Shown: positions 13,501 through 26,600 of the stretch, in pieces | How positions within the stretch are numbered: the stretch's first letter is position 1 | How the letters are laid out: every line of letters begins with the position of its first letter | Position numbers and translations under genes: made by a program | Assembly: GCA_903813345.2 (NCBI GenBank) | Contig: CAIIXF020000007.1 | Location: 13,314,714 to 13,378,713, forward strand | Length of the DNA: 64,000 nt | Reading direction: 5' to 3' | Source of the DNA: Owenia fusiformis | Lineage: Eukaryota; Annelida; Polychaeta; Sabellida; Oweniidae | The notes under the pieces: generated by a model | Told to the model about the DNA's origin: nothing | Database searches by the model: none | The model's input: the letters and a program-made list of their open reading frames with translations, nothing else

Positions 13501-13877
13501 GATGATATAATAATAGCAAATATTGTGCGCTCCTAAGAGTATCATATTACACGCACATATACACACACTTTTATGCCATTGTGAGATTGTATTTTCTAGT
13601 ATTGCCAATTGAAAAGCAAGAATAAAAGCCTCCAGAAATATGTGCAACTTTGTTGATGAAAGACTGCAGTCACTGTAATAAACATTTTGATCACCTTGCT
13701 GTCATAATATTTTAATAATTCTTACAAGCAGTACCCTATATACACAAATGCACTGACTCCTATGCAACCAGTTAATTGTTCTGTTGTTATATCCTGAGAT
13801 CAATTTCACTTCATCATCATCATAATAACTAGCAAATAAAAATATGAGAACATTTTATCAGAAAATTGTCCCGTGTA

Positions 13878-13996
13878 CAGGGTGGGGCAAAAAAACAATA
13901 CAAGAGTTCACAGATGAATATCATATGATATATGTTAAACCATGCCATGTATTATATATCATTTTGAAAATCATTTTTCATATTTGGCCCACCCTG
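13878..13996. mobile_element. Short mariner-type MITE with TA flanks
   Basis: The left end is CAGGGTGGGGCAAAAAAAC. The right end on the minus strand is CAGGGTGGGCCAAATATG. TA dinucleotides flank both ends (13876-13877 and 13997-13998). The element is 119 bp with no coding capacity. Confidence 0.6.
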
Positions 13997-14209
13997 TATA
14001 TGATATTTCATACCATGGTCAGAGCATATCAGGAATTTAATAGCAAGTGATAAACCACATGTTTGGGACAGGGTTGATATCGGGATGATATCATGGATGA
14101 TATTGATATCATCCCAGGTAAATTCAAATTTTTTTACATTTTTTCTAAATTTTTTGTTTTTCCAAAATTTTTCATTTTTTCAAAAAAATCATCCCTTGGA
14201 TGATATTAT

Positions 14210-14550
14210 GAGGTTATATAATGGTTGATTCCGTATATCGTGTTTATACTCAAGTTAGTATATGATATATTCACGAGTGACTGAAGGGAACGAGTGAATA
14301 TATCATATACTCACGAGAGTATAACGATATACAGAATCAACCATTATATGATCTTATTATCCCACCCTAATATGTAATCAATAAAAGGTTAATCTAAATT
14401 CACCAGTTGTATATCAAGTCGAAGAGTTGTATACGCCATCCAGGAGTTTTATATCGTTCTCAAGAGTTGTATACGATGAGTGTTGGTTTTATATTGCAGT
14501 TATACAATGCTATTATACAATCATATAAAGCACTTAGGGTGGGATAATGA
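14210..14550. mobile_element. Nested palindromic foldback element
   Basis: The first palindrome has arms TAATGGTTGATTCCGTATAT (about 14220) and ATATACAGAATCAACCATTA (about 14328), with internal arms AGTATATGATATATTCACGA and GAATATATCATATACTC. A second inverted pair follows: TTATCCCACCCTAA at about 14357 and TTAGGGTGGGATAA at about 14534. The middle holds several GTTGTATA/TTTTATAT repeats. It is interpreted as a foldback-type non-autonomous element. Confidence 0.55.
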
Positions 14551-14559
14551 TATTTACAT

Positions 14560-16560
14560 CATCCTTAATATAATATATATATGTATTGATATCATCCTTG
14601 TGATATTCCCCATATCAAATCCCCCCTGGTGAATAACTGCTTTATATACACATACAAGATATCTGGCCTTGTAATAGTTACACATGCATTTTCCATATTA
14701 GTACATATTATACATTCTTTATATGGGGACATAAAATGCAGGAATATGATTAAACCAAACCATATATATTCACTGTACATTGGTAATAATAATGTGTAAG
14801 TTGAATTGGATTAAATTGTCATCATGTGGATCTGCTTTAATTATTAGTCTCAGCACTTGATTCAAGACAATAGAATAAATATCAACAAGGTTTAATGAAT
14901 AAAACCCTGTGTTTTTATACATACACACTTTTGATTATGTCAAATAGCATATACTTTTAGGACTCTATTCAACAAAGCACACTGCACATTATTCTTAAAA
15001 AGAGGCATGGGGGTTACATCTAAGTTACCCTGTATTGAAAACTAAACACACACACACTTTACAGAGTATGGTCCAACTCCAAAAATAAACCATGTTCACC
15101 AATATGCCACTAATATCCAATTATAGGGCCTGCGTGCAAGACTTCTTTGTTGCTATGTGGGAGGTCTTCTACGAGATAACAATAGCATTCATAATTATAA
15201 TTACTGTTCATCCCACAGACTTTTCATGAATTCAAACAAGTCAAGATTGCCAGGTCTGTTGATTGAATAGGATCCTATGATTCTTTTGTGATTTATTTGC
15301 AGAATATTAATAGTAATACCTGTGTTATAGACAGGTAATTCTGTTATATGTAAAAGAGTGATTTGCAATTTAGATGGCTCTTGGGATGTACCACTTTCAT
15401 TATAAATGTACATTAATGAAGTTTGGAAATGGATTCTTGATAGATTACAACACAGGTCCTCTAATTCAACTGAAGAATTCTATTGTTATCTCATGGTCTC
15501 TCAAAATGTTATTAATGAAAAGAAACATGTTATGCACTTTGTACAAAAACAGCATATTTATAGCCTTATCATATTACACATAGAGTCTCTCCTATTATAT
15601 CATAAAGTCACTCTCCTAAATCAGCCCTGCTGGGCATGTTTATAACACTGTTTTCATTGTTTCATTGCGCAATAAAGATCAGATTACTTCAATACTTACA
15701 AGCATATCAAATCAAATGTAGACTAAAATTAACAAAACACCTAAAACTACAGTATATAATCAGATCTTGCTGGCAATAGTCTGCTCTTACGTTTGAGGAC
15801 AAGATTTCATGTGCCTGCCAAGATATAGCATTTTCAAAATGTAAAGGAAATAATACAACCGAGGAGTCAATGTGTCACCAGTGTTGCTCAAACAGTTTTT
15901 CCTATAAAGTCACAATGCTTGTATATATCGGTTCAAATATAGTGGTTCATCATGATAAAACATGACATCTCATTTCTTATCAGCCCTGAGATGTTTCAGA
16001 TGAAACAAAAAGATAATATGATTATCAGAATGATAGTGGTTGAACACTACTGTTAGCTATTGCTGTCAAAATCTTATCATCCAATCCCTCATATACAACA
16101 CTTGCAATGTTATCTAACACTAAAATAATTACAGTTTTCTCATAACTCAATTTTATGCTGCTTTACATTACACTTCTGATACCACTTTCTGCAGAGATAC
16201 CAAAACTGTGTCACAAATAATGGCTTATCCCACAATTCCCAGAAATATTCCTGTCACTTGATTGGAGAAGAAGGTAAAAGGAATGGTACAAATTATGGGC
16301 TTTCTATTCCTCTGCCATGGAGCTTGTTTGTTCTTTTGTATGTTTATCCATACAACTTTCAAAATAACTTTCATAATCACCACTGATCTAAAAGAATAGT
16401 TTATGTTTGAGTATATACGATGACTACAGTCATAAAGTTTGAGTATGTGATCAGCATGTATTGATAAAACCATTTCTATTATATAAAATGAGGTACCTTA
16501 CATATGTATCTAATAGGACTACAATGTACAGCAGCTGATACAACAAAGATAACAAAGTAC
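14560..16560. other. Intergenic, no gene recognised
   Basis: AT-rich sequence with only short open frames and no conserved motifs. A short CA-repeat lies near 15047. The 3' UTR of the minus-strand PIKFYVE gene could reach into this region, but no clear polyadenylation signal for it was identified. Confidence 0.35.
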
Positions 16561-16564
16561 AATT

Positions 16565-16860
16565 ACATTTTTAACAATTACAATGTATCAATAAATACAC
16601 AATTTGTATCAATAATTACAATGTATCAATAAATACACAATTTGTATCAATAATTACAATGTATCAATAAACACACAATTTGTATCAGTAAATACAATGT
16701 ATCAATAAATACACAATTTGTATCAATAAATACAAGGTATCAATAAATACACAATTTGTATCAATAAATACAATGTATCAGTAAATACAATGTATCAATA
16801 AACACACAATTTGTATCAGTAAATACAATGTATCAATAAATACACAATTAATGTTTACAA
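16565..16860. repeat. ~38-bp minisatellite
   Basis: Alternating blocks of TTTGTATCAATAATTACAAT and GTATCAATAAATACACAA repeat about seven to eight times with a small number of changes. It lies about 600 bp downstream of the PIKFYVE stop codon. Confidence 0.8.
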
Positions 16861-17446
16861 TTTCAGAAAATACAAATACATTAAATCATTTGAATAGCAG
16901 CAATCTGATTGGTTTATGAAGATATACCTGAAATATTGCACCAATCAAACTACAGACCATTCTATCTATATTTTATCAACAGTAATTGTAGGTCATCAGT
17001 ATATAAACAACTCTAATGGTAAATATTAGTTAGTAACTGTTATAATCTGCCTTACAATATGATACACTACGCTCCATAAGATAAACTAGACAGCATTATA
17101 AAGATGGCATAACATACATTGTAATACAAACAAAACATATTTTTACATTGTAAATAAAGTAGCGATAAACTAAAAAATAAATATGTTTATAATTTACTAT
17201 ACTCTTTTTGGATGTGAAAATTGGTAAATTATGGCACTTTCCCCTGTCTGTCTCTGACAAAATGACAGCAGGAACAAGAACAATACAGAGATTTCAAAAC
17301 TGGAATGGTTCCATATTAGGGATGACAATGGCAAGTACTGACTGTGTTGGCACTGAGGATTTGCATGACAGTCCCCTCAACAAATGAGTCTACTCAGTCA
17401 ATCCAAGACATGGCCTAATCTATGCCTAATCAGGAATAAAACCATT

Positions 17447-17643
17447 CTAACAATCCACCCCACGTCCTAGTCCAGTCCACCTATCAGGCACCAGTAAGAA
17501 ATACCTTGCCATAGCATCTAAGAACCTGCTCCTATATAGTTCAGGAGACACCACTGTTGGCAGTTTGCCCTGACCTCCTAGTATTCCACTTGACTTCATA
17601 ATCATCTCAAGCTTCTTGTCCCATGTAAATGTCCTTATGTAAT
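17447..17643 (-). CDS. PIKFYVE: PIKFYVE exon 34: C-terminal end of the kinase domain
   Basis: Encodes YIRTFTWDKKLEMIMKSSGI, LGGQGKLPTVVSPELYRSRF and MARYFLLVPDRWTGLG followed by RGVDC and TAG at 17449-17447. YIRTFTWDKKLE..VK..G and PT[VI]VSPELYR.RF are the family C-terminus. Acceptor TTTCCAG. Confidence 0.97.
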
Positions 17644-20600
17644 CTGGAAAAGAGATGTTAAATTGAATGTAGAAATAATTTTTTTTTTATCATATTTATA
17701 AGAAAAAAAACCCAAAAATTCATGTAATAACTGTATCATAAACCTATGTGGTATTACAGGAAATAAATTGTCAAGTATTTGGGCCAATTGCAAATGAACT
17801 CACACTCTCATTAGGTACATAACAATAAAGCTTTCGGATTGGTCAGTTCTGTTTAGAATGAACCAATTCCATAATCAGATGAGATTCTCTTGAAAGACAA
17901 AATCTTGCGATAAATATCAAACAGATCCAGAATAGTTCTATGTAAGTTCATCTCTCAGGTTTAAAAAATATAACAGCATACATGGCAAATGCAAACACCG
18001 AACCCAGGTCAGAAAATTGACTGTAACAATATGAACTTCTAGGTGCTGAGAAAATAATTGAAATAATATTTGAACATGACTGTATTCACGCCTTCTATAA
18101 ACTGTAAACAAAGTCAACATTTCACCTGGGGTATATTCGCGAACAAAACCCCTGGTAATATGTGTAATGTGTGGCGTCATAATGGCGGGCCATAGTTATG
18201 GCGGACCATAATGAATACTCGAAACATTTTGGTGAGTTTTCATGTTCGAATTGTAATATAGACCTCGGAGCAGGTGTAATATTGTCGAATACACCCCTTA
18301 GGGCTAGGCACAAAAGCTTTTGAACCCCTCACCCTCACTTCGGTCATTTTGGGTACAGAAATGTTTGTGCCTAGCCCTGCGGGGTGAATTCGACAATATT
18401 ACCCCTGCTCTTCGGTCTATATTTCTTAATTAAATACCTAAGATCGCTCATTCCTTCTAATGATGGCAGAAAAATTCACATTTGATTCAAATATGTCATT
18501 TATACGTGATTTATCATTACAGTTACTCACCAATTATTCCTACTACAAGTTCTTTCTTCTGTTCATCAATGCCGACCAGCAGAGAGTAGTCCATGACAAG
18601 GTGACTAGACAGGAACTGAGTGTCATTGGTTATAGCTAGAGTGAGGACTGTCTTAGAATGAGGTCTGATGTACAATGGGGAATCTACACTCACTGGAATA
18701 AAACAATAGACATTGGGTGTCATTGGTTATAGCTAGAGTGAGGACTGTCTTAGAATGAGGTCTGATGTACAATGGGGAATCTACACTCACTGGAATAAAA
18801 CAATAGACATTGGGTGTCATTGGTTATAGCTAGAGTGAGGACTGTCTTAGAATGAGGTCTGATGTACAATGGGGAATCAACACTCACTGGAATAAAACAA
18901 TAGAAACTGAGTGTCATTGGTTATAGCTAGAGTAAGGACTATCTTAGAATGAGGTCTGATGTACAATGGGGAATCAACACTCACTGGAATAAAACAATAG
19001 AAACTGGGTGTCATTGGTTATAGCTAGAGTGAGGACTGTCTTAGAATGAGGTCTGATGTACAATGGGGAATCTACACTCACTGGAATAAAACAATAGACA
19101 TTGGGTGTCATTGGTTATAGCTAGAGTGAGGACTGTCTTAGAATGAGGTCTGATATACAATGGGGAATCTACACTCACTGGAATAAAACAATAGAAACTG
19201 GGTGTCATTGGTTATAGCTAGAGTGAGGACTGTCTTAGAGTGAGGTCTGATGTACAATGGGGAATCTACACTCACTGGAATAAAACAATAGAAACTGGGT
19301 GTCATTGGTTATAGCTAGAGTGAGGACTGTCTTAGAGTGAGGTCTGATGTACAATGGGGAATCTACACTCACTGGAATAAAATAATAGAAACTGGGTGTC
19401 ATTGGTTATTGCTAGAGTGAGGACTGTCTTAGAATGAGGTCTGATGTACAATGGGGAATCTACACTCACTGGAATAAAACAATAGAAACTGGGTGTCATT
19501 GGTTATAGCTAGAGTGAGGACTGTCTTAGAGTGAGGTCTGATGTACAATGGGGAATCTACACTCACTGGAATAAAACAATAGAAACTGGGTGTCATTGGT
19601 TATAGCTAGAGTGAGGACTGTCTTAGAGTGAGGTCTGATGTACAATGGGGAATCTACACTCACTGGAATAAAACAATAGAAACTGGGTGTCATTGGTTAT
19701 AGCTAGAGTGAGGACTGTCTTAGAATGAGGTCTGATATACAATGGGGAATCAACACTCACTGGAATAAAACAATAGAAACTGGGTGTCATTGGTTATAGC
19801 TAGAGTGAGGACTGTCTTAGAATGAGGTCTGATATACAATTGGGAATCTACACTCACTGGAATAAAACAATAGAAACTGGGTGTCATTGGTTATAGCTAG
19901 AGTGAGGACTGTCTTAGAATGAGGTCTGATGTACAATGGGGAATCTACACTCACTGGAATAAAACAATAGAAACTGGGTGTCATTGGTTATAGCTAGAGT
20001 GAGGACTGTCTTAGAATGAGGTCTGATATACAATGGGGAATCTACACTCACTGGAATAAAACAATAGAAACTGGGTGTCATTGGTTAAAGCTAGAGTGAG
20101 GACTGTCTTAGAATGAGGTCTGATATACAATGGGGAATCTACACTCACTGGAATAAAACAATAGACACTGGGTGTCATTGGTTATATTATTGCCAATATT
20201 GAGTTTGCTAATTCTCCTGGTATACAAAGCCACTTATCAACTGTACTTATATTATGTTTATATTTTGAACTTAAGTTCTCATGATAAAAGAAAATTGAGT
20301 AAGATTACTTAAATAACCAAAGTGGTTTAAACATCCCACAGGACCTTTAAGACTTACATTTTAGTAAATTCTCATCTAATAGTACCAGCTCCTCCTCCTT
20401 CTTTCCAGTTGACTTGACAAGTCTGTTCCTTATAGATCCCTTCAGATCAAATATCTACAATAAAGGCAAGTAAGATAGACTTTACACTGCTTACATGTGG
20501 TTTGGATATACTCTTTTTATGGTTCTACCAAACAGCAATCTGGAATTTGTTATAGCAATTCATATCAATATTCCATCATTTTACAATAATCTGGATTGTA

Positions 20601-23600
20601 CAATGTATCTTGTATTAGTTAAAGCAATTCATATCAATATTCCATCATTTTACAATAATCTGGATTGTACAATGTACCTTCTATTTGTTATAGGAATTCA
20701 TATCAATATTCCATCATTTTACAATGATCTGGATTGTACAATGTACCTTGTATTAGTTAAAGCAATTCATATGAATATTCCATCATTTTACAATAATCTG
20801 GATTGTACAATGTACCTTGTATTAGTTAAAGCAATTCATATGAATATTCCATCATTTTACAATAATCTGGATTGTACAATGTACCTTGTATTAGTTAAAG
20901 CAATTCATATCAATATTCCATAATTTTAAAATGATCTGGATTGTACAATGTACCTTGTATTTGTTATAGCAATTCATATCAATATTCCATCATTTTACAA
21001 TGATCTGGATTGTACAATGTACCTTGTATTTGTTATAGCAATTCATATCAATATTCCATCATTTAACAATGATCCGGATTGTACAATGTACCTTGTATTT
21101 GCTATAGCAATTCATATCAATATTCAATCATTTTACAATGATCTGGATTGTACAATGTACCTTGTATTTGTTATAGCAATTCATATCAATATTCCATCAT
21201 TTTACAATAATCTGGATTGTACAATGTACCTTGTATTAGTTAAAGCAATTCATATCAATATTCAATCATTTTACAATGATCTGGATTGTACAATGTACCT
21301 TGTATTTGTTATAGCAATTCATATCAATATTCCATCATTTAACAATGATCCGGATTGTACAATGTACCTTGTATTTGCTATAGCAATTCATATCAATATT
21401 CAATCATTTTACAATGATCTGGATTGTACAATCTACTTTGTATTTGTTATAGCAATTCATATCAATATTCCATCATTTTACAATAATCTGGATTGTACAA
21501 TGTACCTTGTATTAGTTAAAGCAATTCATATGAATATTCCATCATTTTACAATATTCTGGAGTACACAATGTACCTTGTATTTGTTATAGCAATCCATAT
21601 GAATATTTCATCATTTTACAATATTCTGGAGTGTGCAATGTACCTATAATATTCCATCATTTGACAATATTCTGGAGTGTACAATGTACCTTGTATTTGT
21701 TATAGCAATTCTTATGAATCCAAAGTGTTATATTCCATCGTTTTACAATATTCTTGAGTATACAATGTACCTGTAATATCTTTCTATTGTAGAACAAGTT
21801 CTCCATGACAAGCAGGTCTTGTTTAAGTGCATTGAAGGTCTGCATGTTCCTGAAGCCAATACGATATACTCCTACTATCTTTCCTAGGACAGTTGGCATC
21901 TAAAATCACAATAAGCCAATACGATATACTCCTACTATCTTTCCTAGTACAGTTGGCATCTAAAATCACAATAAGCCAATACGATATACTCCTACTATCT
22001 TTCCTAGGACAGTTGGCATCTAAAATCACAATAAGCCAATACGATATACTCCTATTATCTTTCCTAGGACAGATGGCATCTAAAATCACAATAAGCCAAT
22101 ACGGTATACTCCAGCTATCTTTCCTAGGACAGTTGGCATCTAAAATCACAATAAGCCAATACGGTATACTCCTACTATCTTTCCTAGGACAGTTGGCATC
22201 TAAAATCACAATAAATCAATACGATATACTCACACTATCTTTCCTAGGACAGTTGGCATCTAAAATCACAATAAGCCAATATGATATACTCCTACTATCT
22301 TTCCTAGGACAGTTGGCATCTAAAATCACAATAAGCCAATACGGTATACTCCAGCTATCTTTCCTAGGACAGTTGGCATCTAAAATCACAATAAGCCAAT
22401 ACGGTATACTCCTACTATCTTTCCTAGGACAGTTGGCATCTAAAATCACAATAAATCAATACGATATACTCACACTATCTTTCCTAGGACAGTTGGCATT
22501 TAAAATCACAATAAGCCAATACGATATACTCCTACTATCTTTCCTAGGATAGTTGGCATCTAAAATTACAATAAGCCAATAGGATATACTTCTTCCATCC
22601 CTCTGAGGACAGTTGTCATCTAAAATCACAATAAGCCAATATGATATACTCCTACTATCTTTCTGAGACAGTTGGCATCTAAAATCACTATCAGCCAATA
22701 CAATATACTCCTACTATCTTTCCGTGACAGTTGGCATTTAAAATCACAATAAGCCAATATGATATACTCCTACTATCTTTCCTAGGACAGTTGGCATCTA
22801 AAATCACAATAAGCCAATACAATATACTCCTACTATCTTTCCGTGACAGTTGGCATTCAAAATCACAATATAAGCCAATATGATAAACTTATACCATCTT
22901 TCCTAGAACAGTTGGCATCTAAAATCACTATAAGCCAATATGATAGACTCCTTCTATCTTTCCTAGGACAGTTGGCATCTAAAATCACAATAAGCCAATA
23001 TGATGACTCCTACTATCTTTCCTAGGACAGTTGGCATCTAAAATCACAATAAGCCAATATGATAGACTCCTACTATCTTTCCTAGGACAGTTGGCATCTA
23101 AAATCACAATAAGCCAATATGATATACTCCTACTATCTTTCCTAGGACAGTTAGCATCTAAAATCTAAATTCTCTTCAGTCCTTCTATTCTTACGAGGAC
23201 AGTGGGCATCTAAAATGAGGAAAATTAGTTGCATCTTGTACCCAAGTTGTACCCTGGGCAGAATATATATGACAGTATACACGTTTATGAAGCTCCTCCG
23301 GGCTGAATGTTCATGGCCTATTTAGTAATTAATTAGAAGTATTTTTGAGACAATGATTTAGTATAATGATGTTCATTATGTGCTTGGATATATACTTGAA
23401 GTAATGGGGAGCAAAGTCAAGAAAAGACTGCATCTCCAACTTTGACATACCTGTTCATTATGTGCTTTGGTTATATACTTGAAGTAATGGGGAGCAAAGT
23501 CAAGGAAAGACTGCATCTCCAACTCTGACATACCTGTTCATTATGTGCTTTGGTTATATACTTGAAGTAATGGGGAGCAAAGTCAACGAAAGACTGCATC

Positions 23601-26600
23601 TCCAACTTTGACATACCTGTTCATTATGTGCTTTGGTTATATACTTGAAGTAATGGGGAGCAAAGTCAACGAAAGACTGCATCTCCAACTTTGACATACC
23701 TGTTCATTATGTGCTTTGGTTATATACTTGAAGTAATGGGGAGCAAAGTCAAGAAAAGACTGCATCTCCAACTTTGACATACCTGTTCATTATGTGCTTT
23801 GGTTATATACTTGAAGTAATGGGGAGCAAAGTCAAGGAAAGACTGCATCTCCAACTTTGACATACCTGTTCATTATGTGCTTTGGTTATATACTTGAAGT
23901 AATGGGGAGCAAAGTCAAGGAAAGACTGCATCTCCAACTTTGACACACCTGTTCATTATGTGCTTTGGTTATATACTTGAAGTAATGGGGAGCAAAGTCA
24001 AGGAAAGACTGCATCTCCAACTTTGACACACCTGTTCATTATGTGCTTTGGTTATATACTTGAAGTAATGGGGAGCAAAGTCAAGGAAAGACTGCATCTC
24101 CAACTTTGACACACCTGTTCATTATGTGCTTTGGTTATATACTTGAAGTAATGGGGAGCAAAGTCAAGGAAAGACTGCATCTCCAACTTTGACATACCTG
24201 TTCATTATGTGCATTGGTTATATACTTGAAGTAATGGGGAGCAAAGTCAAGGAAAGACTGCATCTCCAACTTTGACACACCTGTTCATTATGTGCTTTGG
24301 TTATATACTTGAAGTAATGGGGAGCAAAGTCAAGGAAAGACTGCATCTCCAACTTTGACATACCTGTTCATTAGTGCTTTGATTATATACTTGAAGTAAT
24401 GGGGAGCAAAGTCAAGGAAAGACTGCATCTCCAACTTTGACACACCTGTTCATTATGTGCTTTGGTTATATACTTGAAGTAATGGGGAGCAAAGTCAAGG
24501 AAAGACTGCATCTCCAACTTTGACATACCTGTTCATTATGTGCTTTGGTTATATACTTGAAGTAATGGGGAGCAAAGTCAAGGAAAGACTGCATCTCCAA
24601 CTTTGACATACCTGTTCATTATGTGCTTTGGTTATATACTTGAAGTAATGGGGAGCAAAGTCAAGGAAAGATTGCATCTCCAACTTTGACATACCTGTTC
24701 ATTATGTGCTTTGGTTATATACTTGAAGTAATGGGGAGCAGTCAAGGAAAGACTGCATCTCCAACTTTGACATACCTGTTCATTATGTGCTTTGGTTATA
24801 TACTTGAAGTAATGGGGAGCAAAGTCAAGGAAAGACTGCATCTCCAACTTTGACATACCTGTTCATTATGTGCTTGGGTTATATACTTGAAGTAATGGGG
24901 AGCAAAGTCAACGAAAGACTGCATCTCCAACTTTGACATACCTGTTCATTATGTGCTTTGGTTATATACTTGAAGTAATGGGGAGCAAAGTCAAGAAAAG
25001 ACTGCATCTCCAACTTTGACATACCTGTTCATTATGTGCTTTGGTTATATACTTGAAGTAATGGGGAGCAAAGTCAAGGAAAGACTGCATCTCCAACTTT
25101 GACATACCTGTTCATTATGTGCTTTGGTTATATACTCGAAGTAATGGGGAGCAAAGTCAACGAAAGACTGCATCTCCAACTTTGACATACCTGTTCATTA
25201 TGTGCTTTGATTATATACTTGAAGTAATGGGGAGCAAAGTTAAGGAAAGACTGCATCTCCAACTTTGACATACCTGTTCATTATGTGCTTTGGTTATATA
25301 CTTGAAGTAATGGGGAGCAGTCAAGGAAAGACTGCATCTCCAACTTTGACATACCTGTTCATTATGTGCTTTGGTTATATACTTGAAGTAATGGGGAGCA
25401 AAGTCAAGGAAAGACTGCATCTCCAACTTTGACATACCTGTTCATTAGTGCTTTGGTTCTATACTTGAAGTAATGGGGAGCAAAGTCAACGAAAGACTGC
25501 ATCTCCAACATTGACATACCTGTTCATTAGTGCTTTGGTTCTATACTTGAAGTAGTCGGGAGCAAAGTCAAGGAAAGATTGCATCTCCAACTTTGACATA
25601 CCTGTTCATTTTGTGCTTTGGTTATATACTTGAAGTAATGGGGAGCAAAGTCAAGGAAAGATTGCATCTCCAACTTTGACATACCTGTTCATTTTGTGCT
25701 TGGATATATACTTGAAGTAATGGGGAGCAAAGTCAAGGAAAGACTGCTTCTCCAACTTTGGCATACCTGTTCATTATGGGCTTTGGTTATATACTTGAAG
25801 TAATGGGGAGCAAAGACAAGGAAAGACTGCATCTCCAACTTTGACATACCTGTTCATTATGTGCTTTGGTTATATACTTGAAGTAATGGGGAGCAAAGTC
25901 AAGAAAAGACTGCATCTCCAACTTTGACATACCTGTTCATTATGTGCTTTGGTTATATACTTGAAGTAATGGGGAGCAAAGTCAAGGAAAGACTGCATCT
26001 CCAACTTTGACATACCTGTTCATTATGTGCTTTGGTTATATACTTGAAGTAATGGGGAGCAAAGTCAAGGAAAGACTGCATCTCCAACTTTGACATACCT
26101 GTTCATTATGTGCTTTGGTTATATACTTGAAGTAATGGGGAGCAAAGTCAAGGAAAGACTGCATCTCCAACTTTGACATACCTGTTCATTATGTGCTTTG
26201 GTTATATACTTGAAGTAATGGGGAGCAAAGTCAAGAAAAGACTGCATCTCCAACTTTGACATACCTGTTCATTATGTGCTTTGGTTATATACTTGAAGTA
26301 ATGGGGAGCAAAGTCAAGGAAAGACTGCATCTCTAACTTTGACATACCTGTTCATTATGTGCTTTGGTTATATACTTGAAGTAATGGGGAGCAAAGTCAA
26401 GAAAAGACTGCATCTCCAACTTTGACATACCTGTTCATTAAGTGCTTTGGTTATATACTTGAAGTAATCGGGAGCAAAGTCAAGGAAAGACTGCATCTCT
26501 AACTTTGACACACCTGTTCATTATGTGCTTTGGTTATATACTTGAAGTAATGGGGAGCAAAGTCAAGGAAAGATTGCATCTCCAACTTTGACATACCTGT

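Noticed and set aside
13096-13647. Minus-strand frames rich in SHGSFLFHYNGIIQ
   Set aside because: Products of the 62-bp minisatellite, without family similarity.
20495-21649. Long + strand frames with a 23-residue repeat (IHINIPSFYNDLDCTMYLVF type)
   Set aside because: They arise because the 69-bp intronic minisatellite is a multiple of three. They are antisense to PIKFYVE, lack any other coding signal and sit on a donor-derived array.
21823-22698. Frames on both strands with 20-residue repeats (ILDANCPRKDSRSIPYWLIV; ASKITISQYDILLLSFLGQL)
   Set aside because: They are by-products of the 60-bp array. The minus-strand frame is not the exon 31 frame, and the exon frame has a stop in each unit.
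24632-25435. Short minus-strand frames containing MSKLEMQSFLDFAPHYFKYI as separate genes or duplicated kinase exons
   Set aside because: The copies have donors but no acceptor and lack the first part of exon 30, so they cannot be spliced as exons.
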